From: Psychrobacter glacincola
GTDB lineage: Bacteria; Pseudomonadota; Gammaproteobacteria; Pseudomonadales; Moraxellaceae
Direction: 5' to 3'
Length of the DNA stretch: 64,000 nt
Assembly: GCF_904846075.1 (NCBI RefSeq)
Contig: NZ_CAJGZH010000002.1
Span: 558,001-622,000, forward strand
A model generated the notes under the pieces. It worked only from the letters and a program-made list of their open reading frames with translations, did no database searches and was not told where the DNA came from. The translations under genes and the position numbers were made by a program. Below, piece by piece: positions 39,654 through 49,503 of this stretch. Every line of letters begins with the position of its first letter. Position 1 is the stretch's first letter.

Positions 39654-40577
39654 ATGGAACGCAGCCAAATTGAAGCATTAGCCACTCAATTCATCAAAGG
39701 CAAAATCGACTTCCCTGAGCAAGTCAATCCACGTGTACAAGCAATTGTTCTACGTATTGTCACAGACCTTATGCAAACCATTAACGACTTAAAAATTACC
39801 GCCGATGAGTATTGGTCTGGGGTTGAGTTTATCGGTGACTTGGGCAAAGAAGCAGGTTTATTATCGCCCGGCCTTGGTTTTGATCACTTCATGGATTTAA
39901 TGATTGAAGAGGATTTAAAAGCAGCCGGTCTTGACGGTGGTACTGTACGTACTATTGAAGGTCCACTCTATGTCGCTGGTGCGCCAGAAGAAAAAGGCTT
40001 TGCGCGTCTAGATGATGGCACTGACCTTGACAATGGCACCGTGCTATTTATGCAAGGCACTGTTTATGGTGAAGATGGAAAGCCTCTTCCAAATGCAAAA
40101 GTTGAAGTGTGGCATGCCAACAGCTTAGGTAACTACTCTTTCTTTGATGAATCACAGTCTCATTTCAACTTACGTCGTAGCATCATTACCGATGAAAACG
40201 GAAATTATGCATTCCGCAGCATCGTGCCGCTAGGTTACTCGGTACCACCAGAAGGAATGACGCAAAAAGTATTGGGCGCGCTAGGACGTCACGGTCATCG
40301 CCCAGCTCACATTCATTTCTTTGCCAGTGCTGATGGTCATCGCAAACTGACCACGCAGATTAACATCGATGGCGATGAGTACCTATGGGATGACTTTGCT
40401 TTTGCAAGCCGCGAAGGTTTGGTACCAGAGGTAACGATGGTCGAAGATGCGGACAAGCTAAAAGAAAAAGCGCTTGATAAGCCTTACGCAAGTATCGACT
40501 TTGACTTTCATTTAGTAAAAGACATTGACCAAGCTATACAAGGCAGCGAAGTAGAACGCCGCCGTGCTCAAGGTTAA
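39654..40577 (+). CDS. catA: catechol 1,2-dioxygenase
   Basis: Intradiol ring-cleaving non-haem Fe(III) enzyme giving cis,cis-muconate. The four iron ligands are visible as Y161 (SLGNYSFFD), Y195 (PLGYSVPPEG), H219 and H221 (HGHRPAHIHFF). The N-terminal helical dimerisation domain with lipid-binding features spans about 1-100. Length 307 residues agrees with Acinetobacter CatA. CAAGGAGAGA precedes the ATG. It sits between the cat lower-pathway genes and benA, so ring cleavage and ring hydroxylation are transcribed together. Confidence 0.95.
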   Translation: MERSQIEALATQFIKGKIDFPEQVNPRVQAIVLRIVTDLMQTINDLKITADEYWSGVEFIGDLGKEAGLLSPGLGFDHFMDLMIEEDLKAAGLDGGTVRTIEGPLYVAGAPEEKGFARLDDGTDLDNGTVLFMQGTVYGEDGKPLPNAKVEVWHANSLGNYSFFDESQSHFNLRRSIITDENGNYAFRSIVPLGYSVPPEGMTQKVLGALGRHGHRPAHIHFFASADGHRKLTTQINIDGDEYLWDDFAFASREGLVPEVTMVEDADKLKEKALDKPYASIDFDFHLVKDIDQAIQGSEVERRRAQG

Positions 40578-40705
40578 TGAGCACTCATATTAAATAGCAT
40601 TAATTAATAACTATTAGCGACTTACGTTTGATATGTCCTCAGTTGTCGTATCAAACGTTAGCTTCTAATCTCATTTTATACCGTCATTATACAAGGAAGG
40701 CAGCC

Positions 40706-42091
40706 ATGAGCGAGCGTATCAATCTAGTACCTGAAGGATCAGACATCACTATTGATGATTTTTTAGAAGAAAACAGCGAAAAAGGGATTTATCGCCTGCA
40801 TCGTAGCGCCTTCACTAACGAAGAGTTGTTCGAGCTTGAGATGAAGTACATCTTCGAAAACAATTGGGTGTATTTGGCTCATGAGTCTCAAGTTCCTGAT
40901 AACAACGACTACTACACCTCATACATTGGCCGTCAGCCCGTCATTCTCGCCCGCAATAAAGAGGGTGAGCTACATTGCATGATTAACTCATGCTCTCACC
41001 GTGGTGCACAGCTCTGCCGACATAAAAAGGGCAATAAAGCCACTTACACTTGCCCGTTTCATGGTTGGACCTTTAACAACTCAGGTAAGCTGCTTAAAGT
41101 TAAAGACCCAAGACACGCCGGCTACCCAGAATGTTTCAATAAAGAAGGTTCACACGACCTAAAACAAGTGAAAATGGCCAATTATAAAGGCTTTATCTTT
41201 GCTAGCTTAAATGATGATGTTCAGTCAATTGAAGACTGGCTTGGCGGCTCTACCAAAATTCTTGACATGATTGTCAATCAGTCGCCAGAAGGTCTAGAAG
41301 TTCTACGCGGCACATCAACCTATACTTTTGATGGTAACTGGAAACTGCAAGCTGAAAACGGTGCTGATGGCTATCACGTATCAGCTGTGCATTGGAATTA
41401 TGCGGCTACCACTGCACGTCGTAAAGAACAAGAAGCAGTCAAAGAAGACAATATCAAAGCCATGAACGCTGGCAAATGGGGTCGACAAGGCGGTGGGTTT
41501 TATTCTTTTGAAAACGGTCACATGCTGTTATGGACACAGTGGGAAAACCCACAAGACCGTCCAAACTACGCTTATCGCGATGAGTATGTCGCCAGCTACG
41601 GTGAAGCCATGGCGGACTGGATGATTGAACGCTCACGTAACTTATGCCTATATCCAAACGTCTACATCATGGATCAGTTCGGCTCACAAATTCGTATGCT
41701 CCGCCCTATCGCGGTTGACAAAACTGAAGTTAGCATCTGGTGTATCGCACCAAAAGGCGAAAGCGATGAGTCACGTGCACGCCGTATCCGTCAGTATGAA
41801 GATTTCTTTAACGTTACTGGTATGGCAACCCCTGATGACTTAGAAGAGTTCCGCTCATGCCAAGAAGGTTATAACGGTATCAAGCTTGAATGGAATGATA
41901 TGTGCCGAGGCTCCGAGCACTGGATTCAAGGTGCAGATGAAGGCGCGGCCGCTATTGACCTCAAACCTTTAATGAGTGGTGTTAAGACTGAAGATGAAGG
42001 ACTATATACCGTCCAACATCGCTACTGGCATGAAGAGATGAAAAAAGCTCTAGAGCAAGAGCAGCAGCTACACGGTGCTAATAGCGACTAA
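40706..42091 (+). CDS. benA: benzoate 1,2-dioxygenase, large (alpha) subunit
   Basis: Rieske non-haem iron oxygenase component dihydroxylating benzoate. Rieske cluster ligands are C96, H98 ([11 protein letters not shown]) and C116, H119 ([10 protein letters not shown]); the mononuclear iron region is [16 protein letters not shown]. The frame is open from 40628, but the ATG at 40706 follows ACAAGGAAGG and gives 461 residues beginning [13 protein letters not shown], the length of Acinetobacter BenA. It acts with BenB as an alpha3beta3 hexamer, receiving electrons from BenC. Confidence 0.96.
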   Translation: MSERINLVPEGSDITIDDFLEENSEKGIYRLHRSAFTNEELFELEMKYIFENNWVYLAHESQVPDNNDYYTSYIGRQPVILARNKEGELHCMINSCSHRGAQLCRHKKGNKATYTCPFHGWTFNNSGKLLKVKDPRHAGYPECFNKEGSHDLKQVKMANYKGFIFASLNDDVQSIEDWLGGSTKILDMIVNQSPEGLEVLRGTSTYTFDGNWKLQAENGADGYHVSAVHWNYAATTARRKEQEAVKEDNIKAMNAGKWGRQGGGFYSFENGHMLLWTQWENPQDRPNYAYRDEYVASYGEAMADWMIERSRNLCLYPNVYIMDQFGSQIRMLRPIAVDKTEVSIWCIAPKGESDESRARRIRQYEDFFNVTGMATPDDLEEFRSCQEGYNGIKLEWNDMCRGSEHWIQGADEGAAAIDLKPLMSGVKTEDEGLYTVQHRYWHEEMKKALEQEQQLHGANSD

Positions 42092-42153
42092 TACATTTTT
42101 TATTATTACTCTGCTATTTATTGTAGAACTGACAAAAAATAAGGATATCAATC

Positions 42154-42651
42154 ATGAAAAATGCAACGGTTAACATTGAAGACATTAGACAGTTTCTATA
42201 CCGTGAAGCGCGTTTATTGGATGAGAAAAAATGGGAAGAATGGCTCACTTATTACGATGAAGACTGCCCTTTCTGGATGCCAAGTTGGGATGATGATGGT
42301 CAGCTCATCAGCGACCCACAACGAGAAATCTCGCTGATTTATTATCCGGATCGCCGTGGTCTTGAAGATCGTATCTTCCGCATCGAGACTGAGCGCTCAT
42401 CAGCGACCATTCCTGATACGCGTACCACGCACAATTTATCGAATATTGAACTACTCGAAGACAATGACGGTATTGTGACGGTGCGTTTCAACTGGATCAA
42501 CAAGTCCTTTCGCTATCACGAGACCAATACCTATTGGGGTTACTCTCAGTACAAAATAGACATGACTCAAGACCAACCAAAAATTTTGGATAAGTATGTG
42601 GTCTTAAAAGACGACTATGTGCATCAAATCATGGACGTCTATCACGTCTAA
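42154..42651 (+). CDS. benB: benzoate 1,2-dioxygenase, small (beta) subunit
   Basis: Structural beta subunit of the oxygenase, cone-shaped SnoaL/NTF2-like fold, 165 residues. EDIRQFLYREARLLDEKKWEEW is the typical start; FWMPSWDDDGQLISDPQREI and LIYYPDRRGLEDRIFRIE follow. AAGGAT precedes the ATG, 62 bp after benA. Confidence 0.95.
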   Translation: MKNATVNIEDIRQFLYREARLLDEKKWEEWLTYYDEDCPFWMPSWDDDGQLISDPQREISLIYYPDRRGLEDRIFRIETERSSATIPDTRTTHNLSNIELLEDNDGIVTVRFNWINKSFRYHETNTYWGYSQYKIDMTQDQPKILDKYVVLKDDYVHQIMDVYHV

Positions 42652-42716
42652 TCATTATTCACTCATTATTTAGCCACTAGCTTTTAATTAATACGTGTTG
42701 AAAAGGGATATTTCTC

Positions 42717-43733
42717 ATGGAATATAATATTGCTCTACAGTTCGAAGACGGCGTCACAGGCTTCATCAAATGTGAAGCCGACGAAACCGTCGCCGAAGCA
42801 GCGTATCGTCAAAAATTTAATATCCCTGTGGATTGCCTTGATGGCGCTTGCGGTACTTGCCGTTGCCATTGTGAATCTGGCAGCTACGACATGCACCCTG
42901 ATATGTATATCGAAGATGCACTGACAGAAGCTGAAGCTGCTGAAGGTTATGTACTCACCTGTCAGATGATTCCAGAAAGCGACTGCGTGATCAAAGTACC
43001 AACCTCCTCTGAAGCTTGCAAAGTCGGCAAGTCTGTATTCAAAGGCAAACTACAACAGCTGAATGTACTGTCAGAATCTACCCTTCACTTTGGCGTCGAA
43101 GTCGACAATCCAGATGCACTAGTATTTTTGCCAGGCCAGTATGTCAATGTCAGTATTCCTGATTCTAACGAGACACGCTCCTATTCATTTAGCTCTATAC
43201 CTAGTGCCAATCAGGCCGAATTTGTCGTCCGCAATATTCCTAATGGCAAGATGAGCACCTTCTTATCTGATACTGCAACTATAGGTCAAGAGATTAATTT
43301 TGAGGGTCCATTTGGTAGCTTTTACCTGCGCCCTCTGATCCGCCCAACTCTATTTCTAGCAGGCGGTACCGGTATCGCGCCTTTTTTATCGATGCTAAAA
43401 AGTTTAGAGGTGTCTGGTGCCCATCATCCTGTCAGGATGGTCTACGGCGTCACCAACGATTTTGATCTGATAGAAGTTGAGAAACTAGAAGAAGTCAAAC
43501 AAAACCACCCTTGGTTTGACTACCGCACCTGTGTGGCCACTGAAGACAGCCAGCATGAGCGTAAAGGCTATGTCACCGGTCATGTTGATAATGAGTGGCT
43601 AAACGATGGTGACGTCGATGTCTACTTGTGTGGTCCGTTAGGGATGGTGGATGCGGTGAGTAACTGGTTAGACAGCAGCAATCTAAAACCGTGCAATTTT
43701 TACTATGAAAAATTCACGCCCAGTGAACAATAA
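42717..43733 (+). CDS. benC: benzoate 1,2-dioxygenase electron transfer component
   Basis: Single-chain NADH reductase of 338 residues. The N-terminal plant-type 2Fe-2S ferredoxin domain has C40, C45 and C48 (DCLDGACGTCRC) with the fourth cysteine in GYVLTCQM. The FAD domain carries ETRSYSFSSIP (RxYS motif), and the NAD domain LAGGTGIAPFLSM plus the C-terminal YLCGPLGMVDAV and YYEKFTP. It passes electrons from NADH to BenAB. AAAGGGA precedes the ATG. Confidence 0.95.
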   Translation: MEYNIALQFEDGVTGFIKCEADETVAEAAYRQKFNIPVDCLDGACGTCRCHCESGSYDMHPDMYIEDALTEAEAAEGYVLTCQMIPESDCVIKVPTSSEACKVGKSVFKGKLQQLNVLSESTLHFGVEVDNPDALVFLPGQYVNVSIPDSNETRSYSFSSIPSANQAEFVVRNIPNGKMSTFLSDTATIGQEINFEGPFGSFYLRPLIRPTLFLAGGTGIAPFLSMLKSLEVSGAHHPVRMVYGVTNDFDLIEVEKLEEVKQNHPWFDYRTCVATEDSQHERKGYVTGHVDNEWLNDGDVDVYLCGPLGMVDAVSNWLDSSNLKPCNFYYEKFTPSEQ

Positions 43734-43792
43734 CATAGCTTAGCCGTATTACTCTACTAGCAAAGCATGAGCAAGATTTTTAGGAGACTGTC

Positions 43793-44572
43793 ATGAGTAA
43801 AAGATTTGATAATAAAGTATGTATCGTTACTGGTGCCGCCCAAGGCATCGGGCGCGGAGTCGCATTACGCTTAGCAAGTGAGGGCGGAAAAATCGTCATG
43901 GCAGACTTTTCTCCATTAGTAGAAGAGGTGCTGGCTGAAATCATTGCTAATGGTGGACAAGCCGTTACCATTCAAGCTGACCTTGAAACCCGTCAAGGTG
44001 CTAAAGAGGCTATTGATAAGGCACTTGATAGCTATGGGCGTATCGATATATTAGTCAACAATGTCGGCGGCGCAATATGGATGAAACCTTTTACCTGCTT
44101 CTCTGAAGCAGAAATCCAAAAGGAAATCAGTCGCTCATTATTTCCAACATTATGGTGTTGTCATGCGGTATTACCAACCATGGTCAAACAGCAGTCAGGC
44201 ATTATTGTTAATGTGTCCTCTATCGCTACTCGTGGTATCAACCGCATACCCTACTCGACAGCGAAAGGCGGCGTGAACGCCATGACCGCATCGCTCGCTT
44301 TTGAGTATGCAAACGATGGCATCCGTGTGAATGCCGTGGCAACTGGCGGTACTGAAGCGCCGCCCAGAAAGATTCCACGTAACACCAAACCATTAACTGA
44401 TGATGAAAAATCATGGATGAATGCGGTGGTTGATCAGACCATTGATCGCACCTTTATGAAACGCTACGGCACGATAGATGAGCAAGTCAATGCCATCTTG
44501 TTTTTAGCATCCGATGAGTCTTCTTATATTACTGGTAATACCATTCCTGTAGGCGGTGGCGACGAAGGCTAA
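43793..44572 (+). CDS. benD: benzoate cis-diol dehydrogenase
   Basis: Short-chain dehydrogenase oxidising and decarboxylating 1,6-dihydroxycyclohexa-2,4-diene-1-carboxylate to catechol with NAD. 259 residues; cofactor motif TGAAQGIGRGVA at about 12-23, DILVNNVGG, and the catalytic triad in NVSSIATRGINRIPYSTAKGG with Ser, Tyr and Lys. The C-terminal SSYITGNTIPVGGGDEG fits the family. AGGAG precedes the ATG. It links the ben upper step to catA in the same operon. Confidence 0.95.
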   Translation: MSKRFDNKVCIVTGAAQGIGRGVALRLASEGGKIVMADFSPLVEEVLAEIIANGGQAVTIQADLETRQGAKEAIDKALDSYGRIDILVNNVGGAIWMKPFTCFSEAEIQKEISRSLFPTLWCCHAVLPTMVKQQSGIIVNVSSIATRGINRIPYSTAKGGVNAMTASLAFEYANDGIRVNAVATGGTEAPPRKIPRNTKPLTDDEKSWMNAVVDQTIDRTFMKRYGTIDEQVNAILFLASDESSYITGNTIPVGGGDEG

Positions 44573-44647
44573 TAATAAATCTGTCAATCAGTAGCATGCA
44601 TCTTAATTTGCAACCCCGTAACGAATGCTAATTTGCAAGGAAGCAAT

Positions 44648-45886
44648 ATGGCCTCTGTAATCCAAACCTTAAAAAACGACTGGTCGCTCTCTGCATCGGT
44701 TGCAGGGTTCTTAGCGGTTCTTATTTCCTATGCAGGTCCTTTGATTATTTTTTTTCAGGCCGCACAAGCCGCACAAGCCGCACAAGTATCGGATGCCATG
44801 ATGGCGTCTTGGATTTGGGGTGTCTCCATTGGTGCTGCCATTCCTGGTATTTATTTATCTATTAAATATAAAACACCGGTTATTACAGCATGGTCCGCAC
44901 CTGGTACCGCTTTACTGGTTACCCTATTTCCACAGATGAGTATTAATGAAGCTGTTGCCGGTTATATCATCTCAGCGATTGTCATATTTATTATTGGAGC
45001 GACAGGTTACTTCGACAAAATATTAAAATGGATTCCTAACGGTATCGCCGCTGGCATGATGGCAGGCATCCTATTTCAGTTCGGCTTAGAATTATTTAAA
45101 GCCACTGATAGCATGCCATTTATCGTCTTTAGCATGCTCGGTTGCTATTTATTAGCCAAACGCTTTTCGCCGCGCTATACGATGATCTGGGTGTTGATAT
45201 GCGGTGTTATCTTAAGCGTCTTACTTGGCAAAATGAACCCTGTCCATTTCGATTTAGCCGTTACCATACCTAATTTTATTGCACCTGAATGGTCGTGGAA
45301 CTCAACGTTTAACCTCGCTATACCACTCATCCTTGTGAGCTTAACTGGTCAATTCTTACCCGGCATGGCTATTTTAAATCTAAGTGGCTATGACACGCCA
45401 GCCAAGCCTATTGTGAGTGTTACAAGCCTCGCCTCTTTAGCAGTTGCATGTGTTGGTGGTATCACTATCGTACTTGCCGCTATCACAGCCGCGCTTTGTA
45501 CTGGCAAAGATGCGCATGAACTTAAGGAAAAGCGCTATATCGCAGGTGTCGCTAATGGCATCTTCTATTTATTTGGCGGTTTATTTGCTGGCAGTATCGT
45601 GATGGTATTTAGCTTGCTTCCAAAAGAGCTTGTCGCGGCACTGGCCGGCCTTGCGTTAATCGGTGCCATTTCTGCCAATATCACCATTGCTATGAAAAAT
45701 GATGAGCAAAGAGATGCAGCGTTAATTACCTTTTTGGCGACAGCATCGGGTATGAGCTTTTTGGGATTAAGCTCTGTGTTTTGGGGCATTCTTATTGGCA
45801 TGATTGCTCACTATATTCTGACCAAAAAACGCCTACTACCAACATCATCTATCTCATTAACGACCTCTAATAATGAAGCCAATTAA
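44648..45886 (+). CDS. benE: benzoate/H+ symporter
   Basis: Inner-membrane transporter of the BenE family with about 12 hydrophobic segments; it imports benzoate. The open frame begins at a TTG, but ATG 44648 with AAGGAAG before it is the natural start, giving 412 residues (MASVIQTLKNDWSLSASVAG). WSAPGTALLVTLFPQM and PEWSWNSTFNLAIPLILVSL are family segments. At 44759-44785 three exact tandem copies of the nine-base unit GCCGCACAA add the residues AAQAAQAAQ at the end of the first membrane segment. This may be a recent slippage expansion. Confidence 0.93.
   Translation: MASVIQTLKNDWSLSASVAGFLAVLISYAGPLIIFFQAAQAAQAAQVSDAMMASWIWGVSIGAAIPGIYLSIKYKTPVITAWSAPGTALLVTLFPQMSINEAVAGYIISAIVIFIIGATGYFDKILKWIPNGIAAGMMAGILFQFGLELFKATDSMPFIVFSMLGCYLLAKRFSPRYTMIWVLICGVILSVLLGKMNPVHFDLAVTIPNFIAPEWSWNSTFNLAIPLILVSLTGQFLPGMAILNLSGYDTPAKPIVSVTSLASLAVACVGGITIVLAAITAALCTGKDAHELKEKRYIAGVANGIFYLFGGLFAGSIVMVFSLLPKELVAALAGLALIGAISANITIAMKNDEQRDAALITFLATASGMSFLGLSSVFWGILIGMIAHYILTKKRLLPTSSISLTTSNNEAN
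44759..44785 (+). repeat. in-frame 9-bp tandem repeat in benE
   Basis: Three exact copies of GCCGCACAA encode Ala-Ala-Gln three times in the loop after the first predicted membrane helix. Copy-number change would keep the frame. Confidence 0.9.
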
Positions 45887-45998
45887 AAGCAAGTCTCTTA
45901 CAAAAAATTTAAGTAGTGTCAGAGCAATGAGTCTAACCCATGTACCACTTATTAATTTTAAAGACACTACCTCATATGACTTTTTATAGGATATAAAC

Positions 45999-46721
45999 AT
46001 GATTAACAAAGCTGATAAAGGTATCACTGACGTACTTAGTCAAATCAAAGATGGCGCCACCATTATGATTGGTGGCTTTGGCACGGCAGGTCAACCCGCT
46101 GAACTCATTGACGGGCTTATTAATTTGGGCGTAAAAGATTTGGTCATCATTAATAATAATGCCGGTAACGGCGACCATGGCCTTGCCAAACTCTTACAAA
46201 CAGGTGCTGTACGTAAGATAATTTGCTCTTTTCCCCGTCAATCAGACTCTTGGGTATTTGATGAGCTTTATCATGCTGGCAAGATTGAACTGGAGCTAGT
46301 ACCACAAGGTAATTTGGCTTGTCGTATTCAAGCAGCAGGTATGGGACTCGGCGCAGTATATACGCCAACAGGCTTTGGCACTTTACTCGCAGAAGGTAAA
46401 GAGACTCGTCATATCGATGGTAAAGACTATGTTCTTGAATATCCGATAAAGGCTGATTTTGCCTTAATTAAAGCCAATAAAGGCGATCGCTGGGGCAACT
46501 TGGTGTACCGCAAGTCTGCACGCAACTTTGGTCCAATCATGGCAATGGCAGCTGATATTACTATCGCCCAAGTCTCTGAAACGGTGGATCTTGGTGAACT
46601 TGATCCTGAGTATGTTATTACACCGGGTATTTTTGTGCAGCATGTGGTGCAAATCCAGCCTACTAGTACTGAACCTGCTAGTGATGAATATGCTAGCACA
46701 GCAACGACAGCCACCGCTTAA
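45999..46721 (+). CDS. catI: 3-oxoadipate CoA-transferase subunit A
   Basis: Alpha subunit of the succinyl-CoA:3-oxoadipate transferase, 240 residues. GGFGTAGQPAELIDGLI, NNNAGNGDHGLAKLL and CSFPRQSDSWVFDELY are typical of CatI/PcaI, and the glycine-rich CoA loop is GFGTLLAEGKE. The last 15 residues form a Ser/Thr/Ala tail. TAGGAT precedes the ATG. It works with the next gene's product to make 3-oxoadipyl-CoA. Named catI by context; sequence alone does not separate catI from pcaI. Confidence 0.94.
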   Translation: MINKADKGITDVLSQIKDGATIMIGGFGTAGQPAELIDGLINLGVKDLVIINNNAGNGDHGLAKLLQTGAVRKIICSFPRQSDSWVFDELYHAGKIELELVPQGNLACRIQAAGMGLGAVYTPTGFGTLLAEGKETRHIDGKDYVLEYPIKADFALIKANKGDRWGNLVYRKSARNFGPIMAMAADITIAQVSETVDLGELDPEYVITPGIFVQHVVQIQPTSTEPASDEYASTATTATA

Positions 46722-46747
46722 TACTGCCAATTATAAGGATCGTCATC

Positions 46748-47407
46748 ATGAGCCATACTTCCTACACCGTTTTGACCCGCGATCAAATTGCCGAGCGCGC
46801 TGCACAAGATATTCCAGATGGTGCTTATGTCAATTTAGGCATCGGACTACCGACCAAAATTGCCCAATACCTACCGGATGATAAAGATGTATTTTTACAT
46901 TCAGAAAATGGCTTACTAGCTTTTGGACCACCACCTGCTAAAGGTGAAGAGGATCCCGAGCTGATTAATGCCGGCAAAGAATACGTCACCATGCTCGATG
47001 GCGGTAGCTTCTTCCATCATGGCGACTCTTTTGCGATGATGCGTGGTGGTCATATCGACATTTGCGTATTGGGCGCGTTTCAAGTGGCAGCCAATGGCGA
47101 CTTAGCCAACTGGAGTACCGGTGCAGAGGATGCAATACCTGCCGTTGGCGGCGCAATGGACTTAGCCGTCGGTGCCAAAAAGGTCTTTGTCATGACCAAT
47201 CATATCACCAAAGAGGGCGAGCCAAAGATTGTTAGTGAGCTTAGCTATCCGGTGACGGGTAAAAAATGCGTAGACCGTATCTATACCGACCTCTGTATCA
47301 TTGATGTCACTGATAAAGGTTTAGTCGTTACAGAGATGGTTGACGACCTAAGCTTTGATGAATTACAAGGCTTAACGAGTGCGATGCTAATTGACGCTAC
47401 AAATTAA
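46748..47407 (+). CDS. catJ: 3-oxoadipate CoA-transferase subunit B
   Basis: Beta subunit, 219 residues. The catalytic glutamate lies in the family motif SENGLLAFGP, preceded by YVNLGIGLPTKIAQYL; GAFQVAANGDLANW follows. It starts 26 bp after catI with AAGGAT ahead. It forms the active heteromer with CatI. Confidence 0.95.
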   Translation: MSHTSYTVLTRDQIAERAAQDIPDGAYVNLGIGLPTKIAQYLPDDKDVFLHSENGLLAFGPPPAKGEEDPELINAGKEYVTMLDGGSFFHHGDSFAMMRGGHIDICVLGAFQVAANGDLANWSTGAEDAIPAVGGAMDLAVGAKKVFVMTNHITKEGEPKIVSELSYPVTGKKCVDRIYTDLCIIDVTDKGLVVTEMVDDLSFDELQGLTSAMLIDATN

Positions 47408-47430
47408 AAACAATAAAAAGGACAAGGACG

Positions 47431-48669
47431 ATGACTGATTCAACCATTGGTTTAAACAACGCTTATATTATTGATGCCATTCGCACCCCTTTTGGACGCT
47501 ACGGCGGCGGTCTCGCCCCTGTACGTGCTGATGATTTGGGTGCTATTCCCATTAAAGCCTTGATGGAACGCAATACCACAATCGACTGGGAACAGGTCGA
47601 TGATGTTATTTACGGTTGTGCCAATCAGAGCGGTGAAGACAATCGCAATGTCGGCCGTATGTCGTCGCTACTCGCAGGTGTGCCCTATCAAGTGCCAGCT
47701 ACCACAGTGAATCGCCTATGTGGCTCGTCTATGGATGCCTTAGCCATTGCGGCACGTGCGATTAAGGCAGGTGAAGCTCATCTAATTATTGCAGGTGGCG
47801 TTGAGAGCATGAGCCGTGCGCCATTTGTCATGGGTAAGTCAGATCAAGCGTTTGGTCGTAGTCAAAAGCTCGAAGATACCACTATGGGCTGGCGTTTTAT
47901 CAACCCAAAATTGGATAAGCTATACGGTACAGAGACCATGCCGCAAACAGCGGAAAATGTCGCCGAGCAATTCAATGTCAATCGCGTTGATCAAGATACT
48001 TTTGCGCTTCGTAGCCAGCAACGTACTGCTACAGCCCAAGAGTCAGGGTTTTTTGAGAGTGAGATTACGCCTGTCGTTATCCCGCAACGTAAAGGCGAGC
48101 CTGTCATTGTCGATACCGATGAGCATCCCCGCGCCGATACCACGCTTGAGAAACTCACCAAACTGCACGCCATTGTTAAAGAAAATGGCACCGTAACCGC
48201 TGGTAATGCATCAGGCATCAATGATGGCGCGGCAGCTTTTTTAATAGCGTCAGAGCAAGCCGTTAAAGAATTTAATTTGAAGCCGCGGGCACGTATTGTG
48301 GCTTCCACCACAGTAGGCGTTGAACCACGTATCATGGGCTTTTCCCCAGCACCAGCGATGAAAAAGCTGCTTAAGCAAACGGGTCTTTCTCTCGATGACA
48401 TGGATGTGATTGAGCTTAATGAAGCTTTTGCTGCACAATCTTTAGCTTGTACGCGTGATTTAGGGTTAGCTGACGATAGCGAGCGCGTTAACCCTAATGG
48501 CGGTGCGATTGCCCTTGGTCATCCACTTGGCGCTTCAGGAGCACGTTTGATTTTAACGGCACTTAATCAACTTGAGAAAACAGGTAAGCGTTATGCAATC
48601 TGCTCGATGTGTATCGGCGTAGGACAAGGTATCGCCATGATTATTGAGCGGGTTAATTACCAAGATTAA
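47431..48669 (+). CDS. catF: 3-oxoadipyl-CoA thiolase
   Basis: Thiolase splitting 3-oxoadipyl-CoA into succinyl-CoA and acetyl-CoA, the last step of the pathway. 412 residues; the nucleophilic cysteine is in VNRLCGSSMDALAIAARA, the His motif in NPNGGAIALGHPLGASGAR and the second cysteine in CSMCIGVGQG. The N-terminal AYIIDAIRTPFGRYGG is diagnostic for PcaF/CatF. It begins 23 bp after catJ with AAAGGA before the ATG. Confidence 0.95.
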   Translation: MTDSTIGLNNAYIIDAIRTPFGRYGGGLAPVRADDLGAIPIKALMERNTTIDWEQVDDVIYGCANQSGEDNRNVGRMSSLLAGVPYQVPATTVNRLCGSSMDALAIAARAIKAGEAHLIIAGGVESMSRAPFVMGKSDQAFGRSQKLEDTTMGWRFINPKLDKLYGTETMPQTAENVAEQFNVNRVDQDTFALRSQQRTATAQESGFFESEITPVVIPQRKGEPVIVDTDEHPRADTTLEKLTKLHAIVKENGTVTAGNASGINDGAAAFLIASEQAVKEFNLKPRARIVASTTVGVEPRIMGFSPAPAMKKLLKQTGLSLDDMDVIELNEAFAAQSLACTRDLGLADDSERVNPNGGAIALGHPLGASGARLILTALNQLEKTGKRYAICSMCIGVGQGIAMIIERVNYQD

Positions 48670-48723
48670 TACTCATCTCTACATATACTTTCAACACTTT
48701 AATCCTAAATAAGGATGCTTAAT

Positions 48724-49503
48724 ATGCCCCTATTTGACAACCAAGAAATTGTCCTAAACTATGCCACTTTTGGTGATAGCAGCAATCCTGCTCTGATATT
48801 TTCCAACTCTTTAGGTACCAGCTATCATATGTGGCAGCCACAAATCGATGCCTTGCAAAACGATTATTTTATCATCTGCTATGACACTCGTGGCCATGGT
48901 AAGTCTTCCGCACCAAGAGGTCCTTATAGTTTAGATCAGCTTGGAAAAGACGTCACTGATTTGCTTGATTATCTGAATATTGATAAAGCATTTTTTTGTG
49001 GCATCTCTATGGGCGGTATGACTGGTCAATGGCTGGCTATCAATCACCCTGACCGCTTTCATCACTTGATGCTATGCAATACCGCTGTAAAGATTGGTAA
49101 CGAGGCAGCATGGGTAGATCGCGCGCAATTAGTACGTGAGCAAGGTCTGGATCCTATTGCCGCTACGGCTGCCTCGCGTTGGTTCACTTCAAGTTTTATC
49201 GATAATCATCCTGATGTAGTTAAAGCATTATCTGGCGCTCTTGCAGCTGGCAGTAGCGAGGGTTATGCCAGCAGCTGCGAGGCATTATCTGTCGCTGATA
49301 CTCGTGAGCAGTTAAAAGATATCCGCGTGCCAGTTACGGTGGTTGCAGGTACTGAAGACCCAGTGACAACGGTTGCCGATGGTGAATATATGGTCGATCA
49401 TATACCTAATGCTACGCTCGCTACTATCAATGCCTCGCATATCTCAAATATTGAGCAACCTGAAGAGTTTAATCAGCTCGTGCGACAGTATTTTAAACAA
49501 TAA
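48724..49503 (+). CDS. catD: 3-oxoadipate enol-lactonase
   Basis: Alpha/beta hydrolase of 259 residues hydrolysing 3-oxoadipate enol-lactone to 3-oxoadipate. Nucleophile elbow CGISMGGMTGQWLA (Ser), acid near GTEDPVTTVADG and His in NASHISNIEQPEEF. An ATG at 48715 is in frame, but it abuts the AAGGA ribosome binding site; the ATG at 48724 is correctly spaced. It closes the catIJFD group. Confidence 0.94.
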   Translation: MPLFDNQEIVLNYATFGDSSNPALIFSNSLGTSYHMWQPQIDALQNDYFIICYDTRGHGKSSAPRGPYSLDQLGKDVTDLLDYLNIDKAFFCGISMGGMTGQWLAINHPDRFHHLMLCNTAVKIGNEAAWVDRAQLVREQGLDPIAATAASRWFTSSFIDNHPDVVKALSGALAAGSSEGYASSCEALSVADTREQLKDIRVPVTVVAGTEDPVTTVADGEYMVDHIPNATLATINASHISNIEQPEEFNQLVRQYFKQ

